DNA of 64,000 bases from a virus, in the IMG/VR virus record IMGVR_UViG_3300013006_000027, positions 1-64,000 of that record; one strand, 5' to 3'. The notes under the pieces are model-generated. The model saw nothing but the letters and a program-made list of their open reading frames with translations, ran no database searches and had not been told where the DNA came from. The position numbers and the translations under genes are program-made. Position 1 is the first letter of the stretch, and every line of letters begins with the position of its first letter. Of the stretch, positions 48,988-57,201 are shown one piece after another.

Positions 48988-50141
48988 ATTTGACTGAATC
49001 ATTAGCCTCTCTTAGAAATAAGTTAGAAACTATTGATGTCCCTTTATTAACTGAAGACAAGGGACACTTGGATCATCCTGAGGATTTGGTATTTTTAGGA
49101 GATGTTACTGGTGCTAATCGGGCAGTAGATGCAATTGCAAAAACAGTTACAAATCCAAAAACTGTTACTATTAAGTGGGATGGATATCCTGCTCTTATAT
49201 TTGGGCGTGATACTAATGGTAAATTTAGTATCATGGACAAACATATGTTCAACAAGAAAGATGGTACTGGAAGACAAGTTTATAGTCCTGAAGAATTTAG
49301 AAAATATGATATAGACCGTGGGGTAGATCGTTCTGATTTACATAGACTAATAGCTGAAATTTGGTCTGGTCTAGAAAAAGCAAGTAATGGAACTAAAGGT
49401 TATTACTGGGGAGACTTACTCTTCAATAAGCCACTAGCCGATAATAATGGATTGTACACATTCAAAGCTAACCCTAATGGCATAACATACACCGTAGACA
49501 TTAATAGCGACACAGGTAAGTTGATGAAAGGCAAAACTGCTGGTATAGCAGTACATCAATATATAACTCCTGAGGCCCCCAATACTGATTCTGCTGTGCC
49601 ATTGGATGGAACGATAGGACAGCTTAAGAACAATAGTAACGTTGCTATTATTCCTAGCAAAATGCCTATTACTCCTAACTTGAAACTAGATCAAAAGTTA
49701 TTAGCTAAAACTAAACAAGATATTTTAAAATATGGTCAGGCTGTTGACCAGTTAATGAATTCAGCACCGCAAGCTAGAAATACATTTAATCAACTGTTTA
49801 CCGTGTATATTAATAAGCGTATTGTAGGTGGTAACTTAAATGATTTATTATCAGGATTTATGGAGTTTATCGCAAGTAGACCCATGACTGACAAGATGAG
49901 AGCCAAGATAGATGAGCATCTACAAGTTAATAAAGAAGGGTTGATTGGTGCATTTACTATATGGATGGATATTTATAATCTTAAGATGAATGTAGTTGAA
50001 CAACTAAACAAAGCCGCTGAAGCTAGTCCTGTAAAAGGATATTTACAAGATGGTACACAAACTCAAGAAGGATTTGTTTCTAATGGTCTTAAGTTTGTAG
50101 ATAGAATGGGCTTCAGCAGACAGAACCTCCAGGGTCGCTGA
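48984..50141 (+). CDS. Conserved T4-like phage protein with ligase-like KWDG motif
   Basis: 385 residues. TIKWDGYPALIFGRD at about 61-75 looks like motif I (KxDG) of covalent nucleotidyltransferases (DNA/RNA ligases), followed by IMDKHMFNKKDG and later GYYWGDLLF, KGKTAGIAVHQ. It may match the phage family often called DUF6267; the full ligase motif set is not seen. The C-terminus overlaps the antisense GIY-YIG remnant, so its last about 10 residues may have been changed by an insertion. Confidence 0.65.
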   Translation: MNLTESLASLRNKLETIDVPLLTEDKGHLDHPEDLVFLGDVTGANRAVDAIAKTVTNPKTVTIKWDGYPALIFGRDTNGKFSIMDKHMFNKKDGTGRQVYSPEEFRKYDIDRGVDRSDLHRLIAEIWSGLEKASNGTKGYYWGDLLFNKPLADNNGLYTFKANPNGITYTVDINSDTGKLMKGKTAGIAVHQYITPEAPNTDSAVPLDGTIGQLKNNSNVAIIPSKMPITPNLKLDQKLLAKTKQDILKYGQAVDQLMNSAPQARNTFNQLFTVYINKRIVGGNLNDLLSGFMEFIASRPMTDKMRAKIDEHLQVNKEGLIGAFTIWMDIYNLKMNVVEQLNKAAEASPVKGYLQDGTQTQEGFVSNGLKFVDRMGFSRQNLQGR

Positions 50142-50259
50142 ATAATTTCCACCCTTTATAACTTTTTCTGTCGCCCCTAGACAGCGCAGAAGTATGCCCT
50201 TGACCTAGATATTTGAGGTCAGTTACATTGTGGGTTTTCTTGTATAGATAAATAGTCAT
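50113..50259 (-). pseudogene. Internally deleted GIY-YIG homing endonuclease remnant
   Basis: 48 codons. The start MTIYLYKKTHNVTDLKYLGQ is the hallmark N-terminus of phage GIY-YIG endonucleases (YLYKKTHN..LKYLG). It jumps directly to ALSRGDRKSYKGWKLF, which looks like the end of a NUMOD-type DNA-binding repeat. The catalytic middle is missing, so this is a deletion product. Promoter and leader match those of the intact HNH gene at 32179. Its 3' end overlaps the previous plus-strand gene by 29 bases. Confidence 0.75.
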
Positions 50260-50327
50260 GCTGATGTTCCTTTACAACATTAGAGTAGTTGGGGTTTCCG
50301 AGGCCCGCGAACTACACTTTTATTTAT
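50260..50327 (-). promoter_or_regulatory. Homing-endonuclease late promoter and hairpin leader, copy 2
   Basis: Minus strand: ATAAATA (50321-50327), a 61-base leader with GTAGTT/AACTAC outer stem, AAAGGAAC SD, ATG. Outer stem and flanks match copy 1 at 32180-32247, while the inner arms differ. Confidence 0.8.
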
Positions 50328-50354
50328 GCTAAACCGATATTTTTTGCCATTTTG

Positions 50355-50384
50355 TATAAATAATTATATGAGACAGTAGGTCTC
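50355..50384 (+). promoter_or_regulatory. Perfect late promoter and leader hairpin
   Basis: TATAAATA (50355-50362), then GAGAC-AGTAG-GTCTC (50370-50384) in the leader, AAGGAA SD, ATG 50407. Confidence 0.75.
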
Positions 50385-50406
50385 AACAAATATAAGGAAT
50401 TTTAAA

Positions 50407-50790
50407 ATGGCTCAATTTACAAAAGTTAATGGTGACTTTCTACCAGTTCTAAACTTAGACACATTTGCATACACAAACAGTGGTGCTAATGCTCTTAGCA
50501 GTGCTAACACAGTTCAACCACAAGGTCCTAAGCTTCAGTACTTTACTGTTACAGGTACAGGCGAGTTAAGTGGTGCTCAAATCAACATCATTACTCAGAC
50601 AGTTCAGCAATTAGCAACAATCTATATCTATGAGTATACCAATACAACAAATGATACATTTGCGTTTGCTTCATATCCAGCTGGTGCTTGGACAACTGGC
50701 ACATTAGACACAGCAGTTAATGCTGCTCTAACTGCTGCAGGTATTGCTAACACAACATCTTCAACAGCTTCAGCTACATTTACAAACTAA
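50407..50790 (+). CDS. Probable abundant virion protein
   Basis: 127 residues, Thr/Ala/Asn-rich, no charged clusters, beta-dominant. It has the best late promoter in the window, a structured leader, a good SD and its own strong terminator, a layout typical of highly expressed head decoration or tail proteins. Codons are more regular (ACA, GCT, GTT) than in neighbouring small genes. The role is inferred from these signals; no family was recognised. Confidence 0.75.
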   Translation: MAQFTKVNGDFLPVLNLDTFAYTNSGANALSSANTVQPQGPKLQYFTVTGTGELSGAQINIITQTVQQLATIYIYEYTNTTNDTFAFASYPAGAWTTGTLDTAVNAALTAAGIANTTSSTASATFTN

Positions 50791-50809
50791 TTATTAGTTT
50801 TGTATTTAA

Positions 50810-50840
50810 AAGCCCGAGAATTATTCTTGGGCTTTTTTTA
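50810..50840 (+). terminator. Strong rho-independent terminator
   Basis: Eleven-bp stem AAGCCCGAGAA / TTCTTGGGCTT (one G.U), TTA loop, then TTTTT. Confidence 0.9.
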
Positions 50841-50843
50841 TGG

Positions 50844-50850
50844 CTAAATA
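50844..50850 (+). promoter_or_regulatory. Late-promoter-like CTAAATA abutting start
   Basis: CTAAATA four bases before ATG 50855; no SD. Confidence 0.45.
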
Positions 50851-50854
50851 GTTA

Positions 50855-51310
50855 ATGACGTATAGAATACAATGTTATACACTTTTTGATGTAACTAATA
50901 CAGGAGTGCTTAATCGGTCAAAGCCAGCCGATGTTACTGATGAAGATACTTGGCGATTCAAAAGAAACACGCAAGCAAATTTTGATACAGTACTTCAATC
51001 TATATCATTACGTTCACAACCGGATGTACTAAAAAAGCCTGAAAAAATTAATATTCGTTTTGATAAATTTCAGAATTTTGGTTTTTTGTTTGAGCAATTA
51101 GAAGATGAGACTTATCCATGTTGGTATTTTGAATTTGAAGTTTATCATAACAGTGTATTTGACAATGGTATAATAGAGTTTGGCTTTTTATATAGTGATT
51201 GTGATAGAGTGCCAATGATATTGTGTGGTACAGAATGGGATAAGTTGTCTCCATTTTTAGATACTAGTTCTGAATTACGAAACATATATTTTACATTACA
51301 AAATGATTGA
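50855..51310 (+). CDS. Conserved phage protein
   Basis: 151 residues. TYRIQCYTLFDVTNTGVLNRSKP and DTWRFKRNTQANFDTVLQSISLRSQP, then a beta-rich half (CWYFEFEVYHNSVFDNG). I recall it as recurrent in T4-like phages of aquatic bacteria. Function unknown. Overlaps the next gene by 8 bases. Confidence 0.72.
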   Translation: MTYRIQCYTLFDVTNTGVLNRSKPADVTDEDTWRFKRNTQANFDTVLQSISLRSQPDVLKKPEKINIRFDKFQNFGFLFEQLEDETYPCWYFEFEVYHNSVFDNGIIEFGFLYSDCDRVPMILCGTEWDKLSPFLDTSSELRNIYFTLQND

Positions 51311-51779
51311 AGAAAAAATAGTTGATAAAATTAATAAGTTCTTGACAAAAGAGCTTGTTCAGAATATGGGTGATTTTGTTATTTTTAAAAACGAAAATAA
51401 CATTTATGAGTTGTTTAATCAGTACATAATTCACCCCTATACAAATAATAGTTATAAAATAGTTTGTAAATTTAATTCGGTTGAAAAAACATTTTCTTCT
51501 GTAAAGAATGCGGTTACATGGTGTGTGTTTGATAAGAACCAAAAAATTAATGAATGCAATAGAATTCAAGAGATTGACGTATTTTTGGATAGCATTGAGC
51601 TAGAGACCATACTGTGTAAAAAATATTTAAAGAAACCAAAAAATCTAGATTCAAAGTTACTTTATCTCAACAAACTAAGAGAGAATCAAGAGAAAAAAAA
51701 GAGACTAACTGGGGAATTAGATGAATTTATCAAGTTGTCAAAGTATTGGCAAGACAAGAAATTTATTCGCAAAGACTAA
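51303..51779 (+). CDS. Hypothetical phage protein
   Basis: 158 residues, Lys/Asn/Ile-rich, mixed. C-terminal helix KLRENQEKKKRLTGELDEFIKLSKYWQDK. No motif recognised. Confidence 0.7.
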   Translation: MIEEKIVDKINKFLTKELVQNMGDFVIFKNENNIYELFNQYIIHPYTNNSYKIVCKFNSVEKTFSSVKNAVTWCVFDKNQKINECNRIQEIDVFLDSIELETILCKKYLKKPKNLDSKLLYLNKLRENQEKKKRLTGELDEFIKLSKYWQDKKFIRKD

Positions 51780-51795
51780 TAAACATGTGTTTAAG

Positions 51796-51802
51796 ATAAA
51801 TA
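51796..51802 (+). promoter_or_regulatory. T4-like late promoter (gATAAATA)
   Basis: GATAAATA 22 bases before ATG 51825. Confidence 0.6.
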
Positions 51803-51824
51803 TATTATAGACTGGGAAAATATT

Positions 51825-52505
51825 ATGAAATTAACTGACTTTGATAACAACAGCACCGCACAAAAAGCACTGAATGAAACTTATGCTATACCATTCAATG
51901 TTGAAAAAATGCCGTTGCAAACCGCTGCATCAATGCTTAAGAAGGTAAGAAAGCTTACCAATGAAGCCAAACAGTCAAAAGATTTTTACAAAAATCAGAC
52001 GAATCCTTCTTACATGAAATTAGTTTTCATGGAACAGGCTCTGAATTCTCATTTATATAGCTTAAAGAATTCTCCTAAGCCAAGGATCGTAGTAGAGAAT
52101 GAGGAAGTTGAAAAGTCACAGGTTATTCTAGCAGCACAAGACATGATTGATACAGTTCAAAAAATGTTAGAAGAAGTTAGTGATATGATGGTTAAAGAAC
52201 TTCCTGCTCTAGTAAATAGTATTCAATCTGAAATGGGTGTAAATGAAAGCACACAGTTTAATACGCAAGCAACGGAAGCACTAACATCGTTAAGTAGTTC
52301 AATTCAACAATCTAGAGCAACATTAAATGATGCCTTAAATACACTTACTGGTCAGGGCAATGCGGATGCATTTGCTATGGATACCCCACCTGAAATGGGT
52401 CCACCTGAAGAGGAAGTTCAAGATATTAGTATAGATACTACGGAAGTTCCCGCTGAACAACCTGACCCACAGCCAGTTGGTGGTGCCGGCAGACTAAAGA
52501 GATAA
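51825..52505 (+). CDS. Conserved T4-like phage protein, head-associated candidate
   Basis: 226 residues. MKLTDFDNNSTAQKALNETYAIPFNVEKMPLQTAASMLKKVRKL, then a long helical region (YMKLVFMEQALNSHL; VEKSQVILAAQDMIDTVQKMLEEVSDMMVKELPALV) and an acidic Pro-rich tail. Reminiscent of proteins near the portal/prohead cluster in marine T4-like phages. A coiled-coil core or scaffold role is a guess. Confidence 0.7.
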   Translation: MKLTDFDNNSTAQKALNETYAIPFNVEKMPLQTAASMLKKVRKLTNEAKQSKDFYKNQTNPSYMKLVFMEQALNSHLYSLKNSPKPRIVVENEEVEKSQVILAAQDMIDTVQKMLEEVSDMMVKELPALVNSIQSEMGVNESTQFNTQATEALTSLSSSIQQSRATLNDALNTLTGQGNADAFAMDTPPEMGPPEEEVQDISIDTTEVPAEQPDPQPVGGAGRLKR

Positions 52506-52508
52506 TTA

Positions 52509-52844
52509 ATGTTTCTGTCCGAAATTGCGGAACCCAGTCCAAAGATTACTAGATTAGTTACCGTTGTTGACCAGCTTAAAACTGATTTAGACAATGGTAA
52601 AATCAAATCTGAATGGACTGTGGATCAGCTATTGAATTACTTTAGAAAGTATGATATAATTATAGACAAAACTGATTTGTACAAAATGATTAAAAAACCT
52701 CCACTAAAAAATGTAATTTCAAATATTCAAGGTGAAAAAGTAGTGTTTAAAGGGCAAGCTGGTGAAACACCTGATATAGAATCTACTACTCCAGACGATC
52801 AAAAAAAGATAGTCGCTCAAATGGCTAAAAATACACTTAAATGA
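52509..52844 (+). CDS. Small conserved phage protein
   Basis: 111 residues. N-terminus MFLSEIAEPSPKIT has a weak capsid-targeting look (IAE-P). Then SEWTVDQLLNYFRKYDIIIDKTDLYKMIKKPPLKNVI, a compact helical domain. Function unknown. ATGA overlap with the IscA-like gene. Confidence 0.68.
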   Translation: MFLSEIAEPSPKITRLVTVVDQLKTDLDNGKIKSEWTVDQLLNYFRKYDIIIDKTDLYKMIKKPPLKNVISNIQGEKVVFKGQAGETPDIESTTPDDQKKIVAQMAKNTLK

Positions 52845-53161
52845 TAACAGCTACTGAAATAGCCGCTACCAAAATAAAACAACAATTAGAACAAAGAGGT
52901 AAAGGGTTAGGAATTAAAATCGGAGTAAAAACGACCGGTTGTTCTGGTCTTGCCTATACCTTAGAATTTGTTGACCAGATAGATCAAACTTACGCTATAT
53001 TTGAAATCAACGGAGCACATATATATGTAGATCCAAAACATGTTCCTTATTTGCAAGGATTAGAAATGGATTGGGTAAAAAAAGGACTAAATGAAGGTTT
53101 TGAATTTATTAACCCGCAGGAAAAAGACCGTTGCGGTTGCGGCGAAAGTTTCAGAATATGA
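52841..53161 (+). CDS. IscA/HesB-like iron-sulfur carrier
   Basis: 106 residues, the normal A-type carrier length. The three conserved cysteines are in place: C34 in TTGCSGLAY and C98, C100 in RCGCGESF. TLEFVDQIDQ and IYVDPKHVPYLQGLEMDW match the family. It would carry or insert Fe-S clusters, perhaps for a phage nuclease or host enzyme; the next gene is a RecB-like nuclease, a class that sometimes holds an Fe-S cluster. Overlaps both neighbours. Confidence 0.92.
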   Translation: MITATEIAATKIKQQLEQRGKGLGIKIGVKTTGCSGLAYTLEFVDQIDQTYAIFEINGAHIYVDPKHVPYLQGLEMDWVKKGLNEGFEFINPQEKDRCGCGESFRI

Positions 53162-53841
53162 TAGTAGAAAAATTTAAATATACTGCCCTTGATAGGGCCA
53201 CTGTAGATGGTAGTCGTAAGTATGCTACTCCAGATGGTGAAAAACTCCCTAGTGTTACAACTATATTAGATGCAACTAAGACTGAAGAATCCAAACAGGC
53301 TTTGCAAAATTGGAGAAATAGAGTAGGGCATAAACAAGCTCAAGCTATTACTACTGAGGCTGCAAGTCGAGGTACTAGAATGCACAAATGGTTAGAAAAC
53401 TATATAAAAACAGGTGCTACTGGAGAACCAGGTAGTAATCCATATAGTTTACAAAGCCATCAAATGGCTCATAGTATCATTAGCCAAGGATTAGTAAAGT
53501 GTAACGAGTTTTGGGGCACAGAGGTTTCCTTATACTATCCAAAAATATATGCAGGTACTACTGACTTAGTGGGCCTACATGAAGGTAGCGAGGCTATTAT
53601 GGATCATAAACAAACTAATAAGCCTAAAAAACGTGAATGGATTGATGATTATTTCATTCAATTAGCCGCTTATGCCGCAGCACATGACGAACTATATGGA
53701 ACTAAAATCCGTAAAGGTGTTGTGTTTATGTGTAGCCAAGACAATCAATACCAAGAATTCATTGTAGAAGGCAGTGAATTTGACAAATATTCTGATTTGT
53801 GGTTCAAGCGAGTAGAACAATATTATATGAAGTTCATTTAA
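53158..53841 (+). CDS. RecB-like PD-(D/E)XK exonuclease
   Basis: 227 residues from ATG 53158 (ATGA overlap with IscA-like gene). TAASRGTRMHKWLENYI motif (RGT..H), then GTTDLVGLHEGSEAIMDHKQTNKPK giving the D..D-x-K core, and DDYFIQLAAYAAAH with the QLxxY motif of RecB-family nucleases. Possibly acts on DNA ends in recombination. No cysteine cluster is seen, so an Fe-S site in this protein itself is unlikely. Confidence 0.85.
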   Translation: MIVEKFKYTALDRATVDGSRKYATPDGEKLPSVTTILDATKTEESKQALQNWRNRVGHKQAQAITTEAASRGTRMHKWLENYIKTGATGEPGSNPYSLQSHQMAHSIISQGLVKCNEFWGTEVSLYYPKIYAGTTDLVGLHEGSEAIMDHKQTNKPKKREWIDDYFIQLAAYAAAHDELYGTKIRKGVVFMCSQDNQYQEFIVEGSEFDKYSDLWFKRVEQYYMKFI

Positions 53842-53860
53842 CTGTCATCAAGGTATTAAG

Positions 53861-53894
53861 ATAAATAATTGTGATACATTAACTAATCACAATT
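53861..53894 (+). promoter_or_regulatory. Late promoter plus hairpin abutting start codon
   Basis: ATAAATA (53861-53867), then AATTGTGAT (53867-53875) paired with ATCACAATT (53886-53894), 9 bp, ending directly before ATG 53895. No SD. Confidence 0.6.
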
Positions 53895-56357
53895 ATGGCC
53901 ATAATACAAATCTCAAAAATACAGCAGCGTTCAGGTAATATCGTTGATTTACCTCAACTTGACGAAGCAGAATTTGGTTTTGCATCTGATGTAAAAAAAC
54001 TTTATATAGGTAAAGAATCACCCACTGAAAACATAGAGATACTTACATCTTATTCAAATATCAGCTTTAGTCAAATTGAAGGAGCATGCCAAAGTAATTT
54101 AAATATTGACTGTGCTAATGTAGCTAACGGACAAGTATTGACCTTTACTGGAACTGAATGGACTAATCGTGGTGGAAATCTAGGTGGTTTAATAACATTG
54201 GGCAATGCCGCTGATGTTAAACTTACAGGTGGTCAAGAAAACTATTCACTGATAACAGATGGAACCGGTAATTTATCTTGGGCACCTACTACTGCAATTA
54301 TTGCTACTATTCAAAACGTTACTCAATCAAATCCGGCTGTTGTTACTACCGCAGATAATAATTTTTTTACTAGTGGAGCTCAAATAACGATCACTAACGT
54401 AACAGGGATGACTGAGTTAAATGGTAATACTTATTATGCAAATGTTTTAACAGCAAATACACTTGCATTGTATGCTGATAGATATTTAACTTCCGGTATT
54501 AATTCAACAAGCTATGGTAAATTTCCATTCGCTAATGTAACTGCTACAACAGCAGGCACTAATTACATAACAGTAGCTAATTCAGTACCATTTACAATTA
54601 ATGCTCCTGTAGTATTCACAGGAAATACATTTGGTAATATAACTGCAAATATAATTTATTATGTTCAAGCAGTTCCAACTCCAACTGCAATGGTTATTAC
54701 TACCGCAATAGGAGGTACTCCAGTACCACTTACTACTGCTTCAGGCTCGTGTGGTGTTTATGTAACAGGTGGAAGAATTATTTCTTCTGTCAGCGGAGGT
54801 GCCAGTAACGGAGCAGCCGGTGGATCAAACACTACAGTTCAATATAACCTTACTGGACAATTAGATGGTAATTTAAATTTTACATATGATTACCTTACTA
54901 GTAATTTAACATTAACTGGAAATGCAAATGTTAGTAATTTATTAGTTACAGGTAATGCTCAAATTGATGGGGATTTAGTAGTTAATGGTAATACAACATC
55001 AATTAACGTTACTACATTAAATGTTGAAGATCCTATTATATCATTGGGTAGAGGACCTAATAATACACCACTAACAGGAAATGACGGAAAAGATCGTGGT
55101 GAACAACTTTGGTATTACACAACTTCAGAAAAAGCTGCTTTTATTGGATTTCAAAACAGTACTGGAAACTTTTTAGCGGCTACTGATGTAACAATTACGA
55201 ATGAAATAGTTTCTGTAAATAGTTATGGTAATTTTATACTTGGAAATGTGTATGGTATTAATTTTGTTGCATCAGCTAATGCAGCAATTAACGGAGGTTC
55301 CATAACTTCTACCTCGGCAAACTTTAATTTATTACCTACATCTACTACAGTTAATATTGCTGCTAGCGGAACAGCGGTTAATATTGGAGCTAGTATAGGC
55401 GTTACTAACGTTCTCAATAACTTAGATGTTAATGGCAATGTTAACATTGATGGTGGTAATTTAACAGTAAGTACAAGTACATTTAATCTAGCCAACGCTA
55501 ATGCCACAACAATTAATTTTGGTGGTGATGCATCTAATATTAATATTGGTAATACCAATGCAGGTAATACTACAATTAAAAATAATTTAGTAGTCAATGG
55601 TAATACTACTGTATTAGGATACTTGGCTCCTAGTACAGGTAATTCTAGCACAACTGGTATAATATTTCCCGCTGATCCCGGCGGTGGTACAGGAGACATA
55701 GCTAAGATTCAATATTATGCAGTGACAGGTGAGCAAACTGAGTTACTGATTTCTGTTGGTAATGAATCTACCGATAATATTACACTTACTGCTTCTGGTA
55801 TAGTTAACATAACTAATTCTATGTATGTCGGTGGTAATGCTAATGTCGCAGGTAATACTAATATCACAGGTAATGCTAACGTTGGTAACCTTATTACTAC
55901 TGTAATAACAACAGGCGCTAGTGGAACAGCAGGGACAATAACAGGTAATTGGACATTAACTTCGGGATCTAGATTAGAAGCTACTTATGCTGACTTAGCT
56001 GAGTATTATGTCGCTGATTTTGATTATGAACCAGGCACAGTATTAGAATTTGGTGGAGAATTTGAAGTAACTATAGCTGAAGACAGCACACCGCGCGTAG
56101 CAGGTGTAGTTAGTACAGATCCTGCTTATGTAATGAATTCTTCGTGTGAAGGTGAACACATTGTAGCATTGGCTCTCCAAGGACGCGTTCCTACAAAAGT
56201 CCGCGGCGCTATTAAGAAAGGAGATATGCTTATTAGTGGTGGTGAAGGTTATGCAAAACCTAGTCCTACACCTATCATAGGGACAGTGATAGGTAAAGCA
56301 TTAGAAAACTTTGACGGAATCGAAGGCGTCATTGAAGTCGCAGTCGGAAGATTATAA
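53895..56357 (+). CDS. Large tail-fibre/virion protein
   Basis: 820 residues. N-terminal IQISKIQQRSGNIVDLPQLDEAEFGFASDVKKLYIG is the common virion-attachment type (also in MTD-like fibre proteins). The middle is long Asn/Thr/Gly beta-repeat with the phage pattern IDGDLVVNGNTTSINVTTLNVEDPIISLG and many VNGNTT/ NVGN turns. C-terminal LEATYADLAEYYVADFDYEPGTVLEFGG..GVVSTDPAYVMN is a capping domain found on fibre tips of T4-like aquatic phages. No S74 Ser-Lys dyad seen. Confidence 0.82.
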   Translation: MAIIQISKIQQRSGNIVDLPQLDEAEFGFASDVKKLYIGKESPTENIEILTSYSNISFSQIEGACQSNLNIDCANVANGQVLTFTGTEWTNRGGNLGGLITLGNAADVKLTGGQENYSLITDGTGNLSWAPTTAIIATIQNVTQSNPAVVTTADNNFFTSGAQITITNVTGMTELNGNTYYANVLTANTLALYADRYLTSGINSTSYGKFPFANVTATTAGTNYITVANSVPFTINAPVVFTGNTFGNITANIIYYVQAVPTPTAMVITTAIGGTPVPLTTASGSCGVYVTGGRIISSVSGGASNGAAGGSNTTVQYNLTGQLDGNLNFTYDYLTSNLTLTGNANVSNLLVTGNAQIDGDLVVNGNTTSINVTTLNVEDPIISLGRGPNNTPLTGNDGKDRGEQLWYYTTSEKAAFIGFQNSTGNFLAATDVTITNEIVSVNSYGNFILGNVYGINFVASANAAINGGSITSTSANFNLLPTSTTVNIAASGTAVNIGASIGVTNVLNNLDVNGNVNIDGGNLTVSTSTFNLANANATTINFGGDASNINIGNTNAGNTTIKNNLVVNGNTTVLGYLAPSTGNSSTTGIIFPADPGGGTGDIAKIQYYAVTGEQTELLISVGNESTDNITLTASGIVNITNSMYVGGNANVAGNTNITGNANVGNLITTVITTGASGTAGTITGNWTLTSGSRLEATYADLAEYYVADFDYEPGTVLEFGGEFEVTIAEDSTPRVAGVVSTDPAYVMNSSCEGEHIVALALQGRVPTKVRGAIKKGDMLISGGEGYAKPSPTPIIGTVIGKALENFDGIEGVIEVAVGRL

Positions 56358-56370
56358 TAGGAAAAACAAA

Positions 56371-56889
56371 ATGGCATCATATGTATATACGGGAAATTTA
56401 GTATCACAACAATCAGCTAACATTGCTACTGACAAGATTAGAATATCAACTACTGGCACTGGTATTCATGCTGTTACCGGTTATCCTAGAGTAGCTGGTA
56501 CTGGTACAGCAACGGCAGCAACTAACAGTGTAACAGTTACTGGAGTTGGAACAGCATTTAACACTCAACTTGAAGTTGGTGCTTGGATAGGTAATACAAC
56601 CGGAACAACAGTTGGAATAGTGTCAAGTATTGCAAACGCTACTAGCTTAACATTAACTGCTAATGCAGGAGTAGCACTGTCAAATGTTGCATACACTTTC
56701 AATAATGCAGGAGTTCCCTACGCAATCGCCACACAACAGTCACAAATTTTCCCACACCAATCCCAGTTTAATACTGTTTATTGTGGTCAAGGTAATGTAG
56801 TAGCATTTCTTACAACAGGTGGCGGTGCAGGAACTGAATTCAGTATTACTGAATTAGGTATGCCTCACGCGGTTACCGGTACAGAATAA
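56371..56889 (+). CDS. Virion protein, Thr/Gly-rich
   Basis: 172 residues from ATG 56371 (AGGAA SD). MASYVYTGNLVSQQSANIATDKIRISTTGTGIHAVTGYP, then a G-T-A repeat region TVTGVGTAFNTQLEVGAWIGNTTGTTVGIVSSIANATSL, a phage beta-domain motif seen also at 57202-58638. A frame back to 56311 overlaps the previous gene and is rejected. Probably a fibre or decoration subunit. Confidence 0.78.
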   Translation: MASYVYTGNLVSQQSANIATDKIRISTTGTGIHAVTGYPRVAGTGTATAATNSVTVTGVGTAFNTQLEVGAWIGNTTGTTVGIVSSIANATSLTLTANAGVALSNVAYTFNNAGVPYAIATQQSQIFPHQSQFNTVYCGQGNVVAFLTTGGGAGTEFSITELGMPHAVTGTE

Positions 56890-57096
56890 TTATTCTTTTA
56901 CTCGCCATCCTTTTACCATACGGTGTCTCTCGTGGATCATATTAGATATGTGTCCACTCGGGAGATTATATTTTTCTATTAATTTAGTCCTAGTACAGTT
57001 CTCAATAAGACCGGTAATATGATAAAATTCATAGATTGTAGGGTCAGATAAGTTAACTCTCACTTTTTCTCTTGTAAATTTATGCATGTTGTTCAT
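56890..57096 (-). CDS. Orphan NUMOD-like DNA-binding fragment
   Basis: 68 residues, minus strand, stop directly after the plus-strand stop. DPTIYEFYHITGLIENCTRTKLIEKYNLPSGHISNMIHERHRMVKGWRV looks like the NUMOD-type HTH with a final KGW(R/K)V, the same end as in the GIY-YIG remnant. It has no nuclease core and may be the tail of a lost homing endonuclease. Start ATG 57096. Confidence 0.6.
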   Translation of the reverse strand: MNNMHKFTREKVRVNLSDPTIYEFYHITGLIENCTRTKLIEKYNLPSGHISNMIHERHRMVKGWRVKE

Positions 57097-57110
57097 TTTT
57101 TGGTAAAATG

Positions 57111-57117
57111 ATAAATA
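57111..57117 (+). promoter_or_regulatory. T4-like late promoter (gATAAATA)
   Basis: GATAAATA 84 bases before ATG 57202. The leader holds GCAC-AATACG-GTGC and GCGG/CCGC pairings and TTAGGAG SD. Confidence 0.6.
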
Positions 57118-57201
57118 TATTTACATAGCACAATACGGTGCTTCGTAATGATAACTCATTAACGGCGGTTAGAACCCGCAACCCATATTAGGAGAAATCA
57201 A

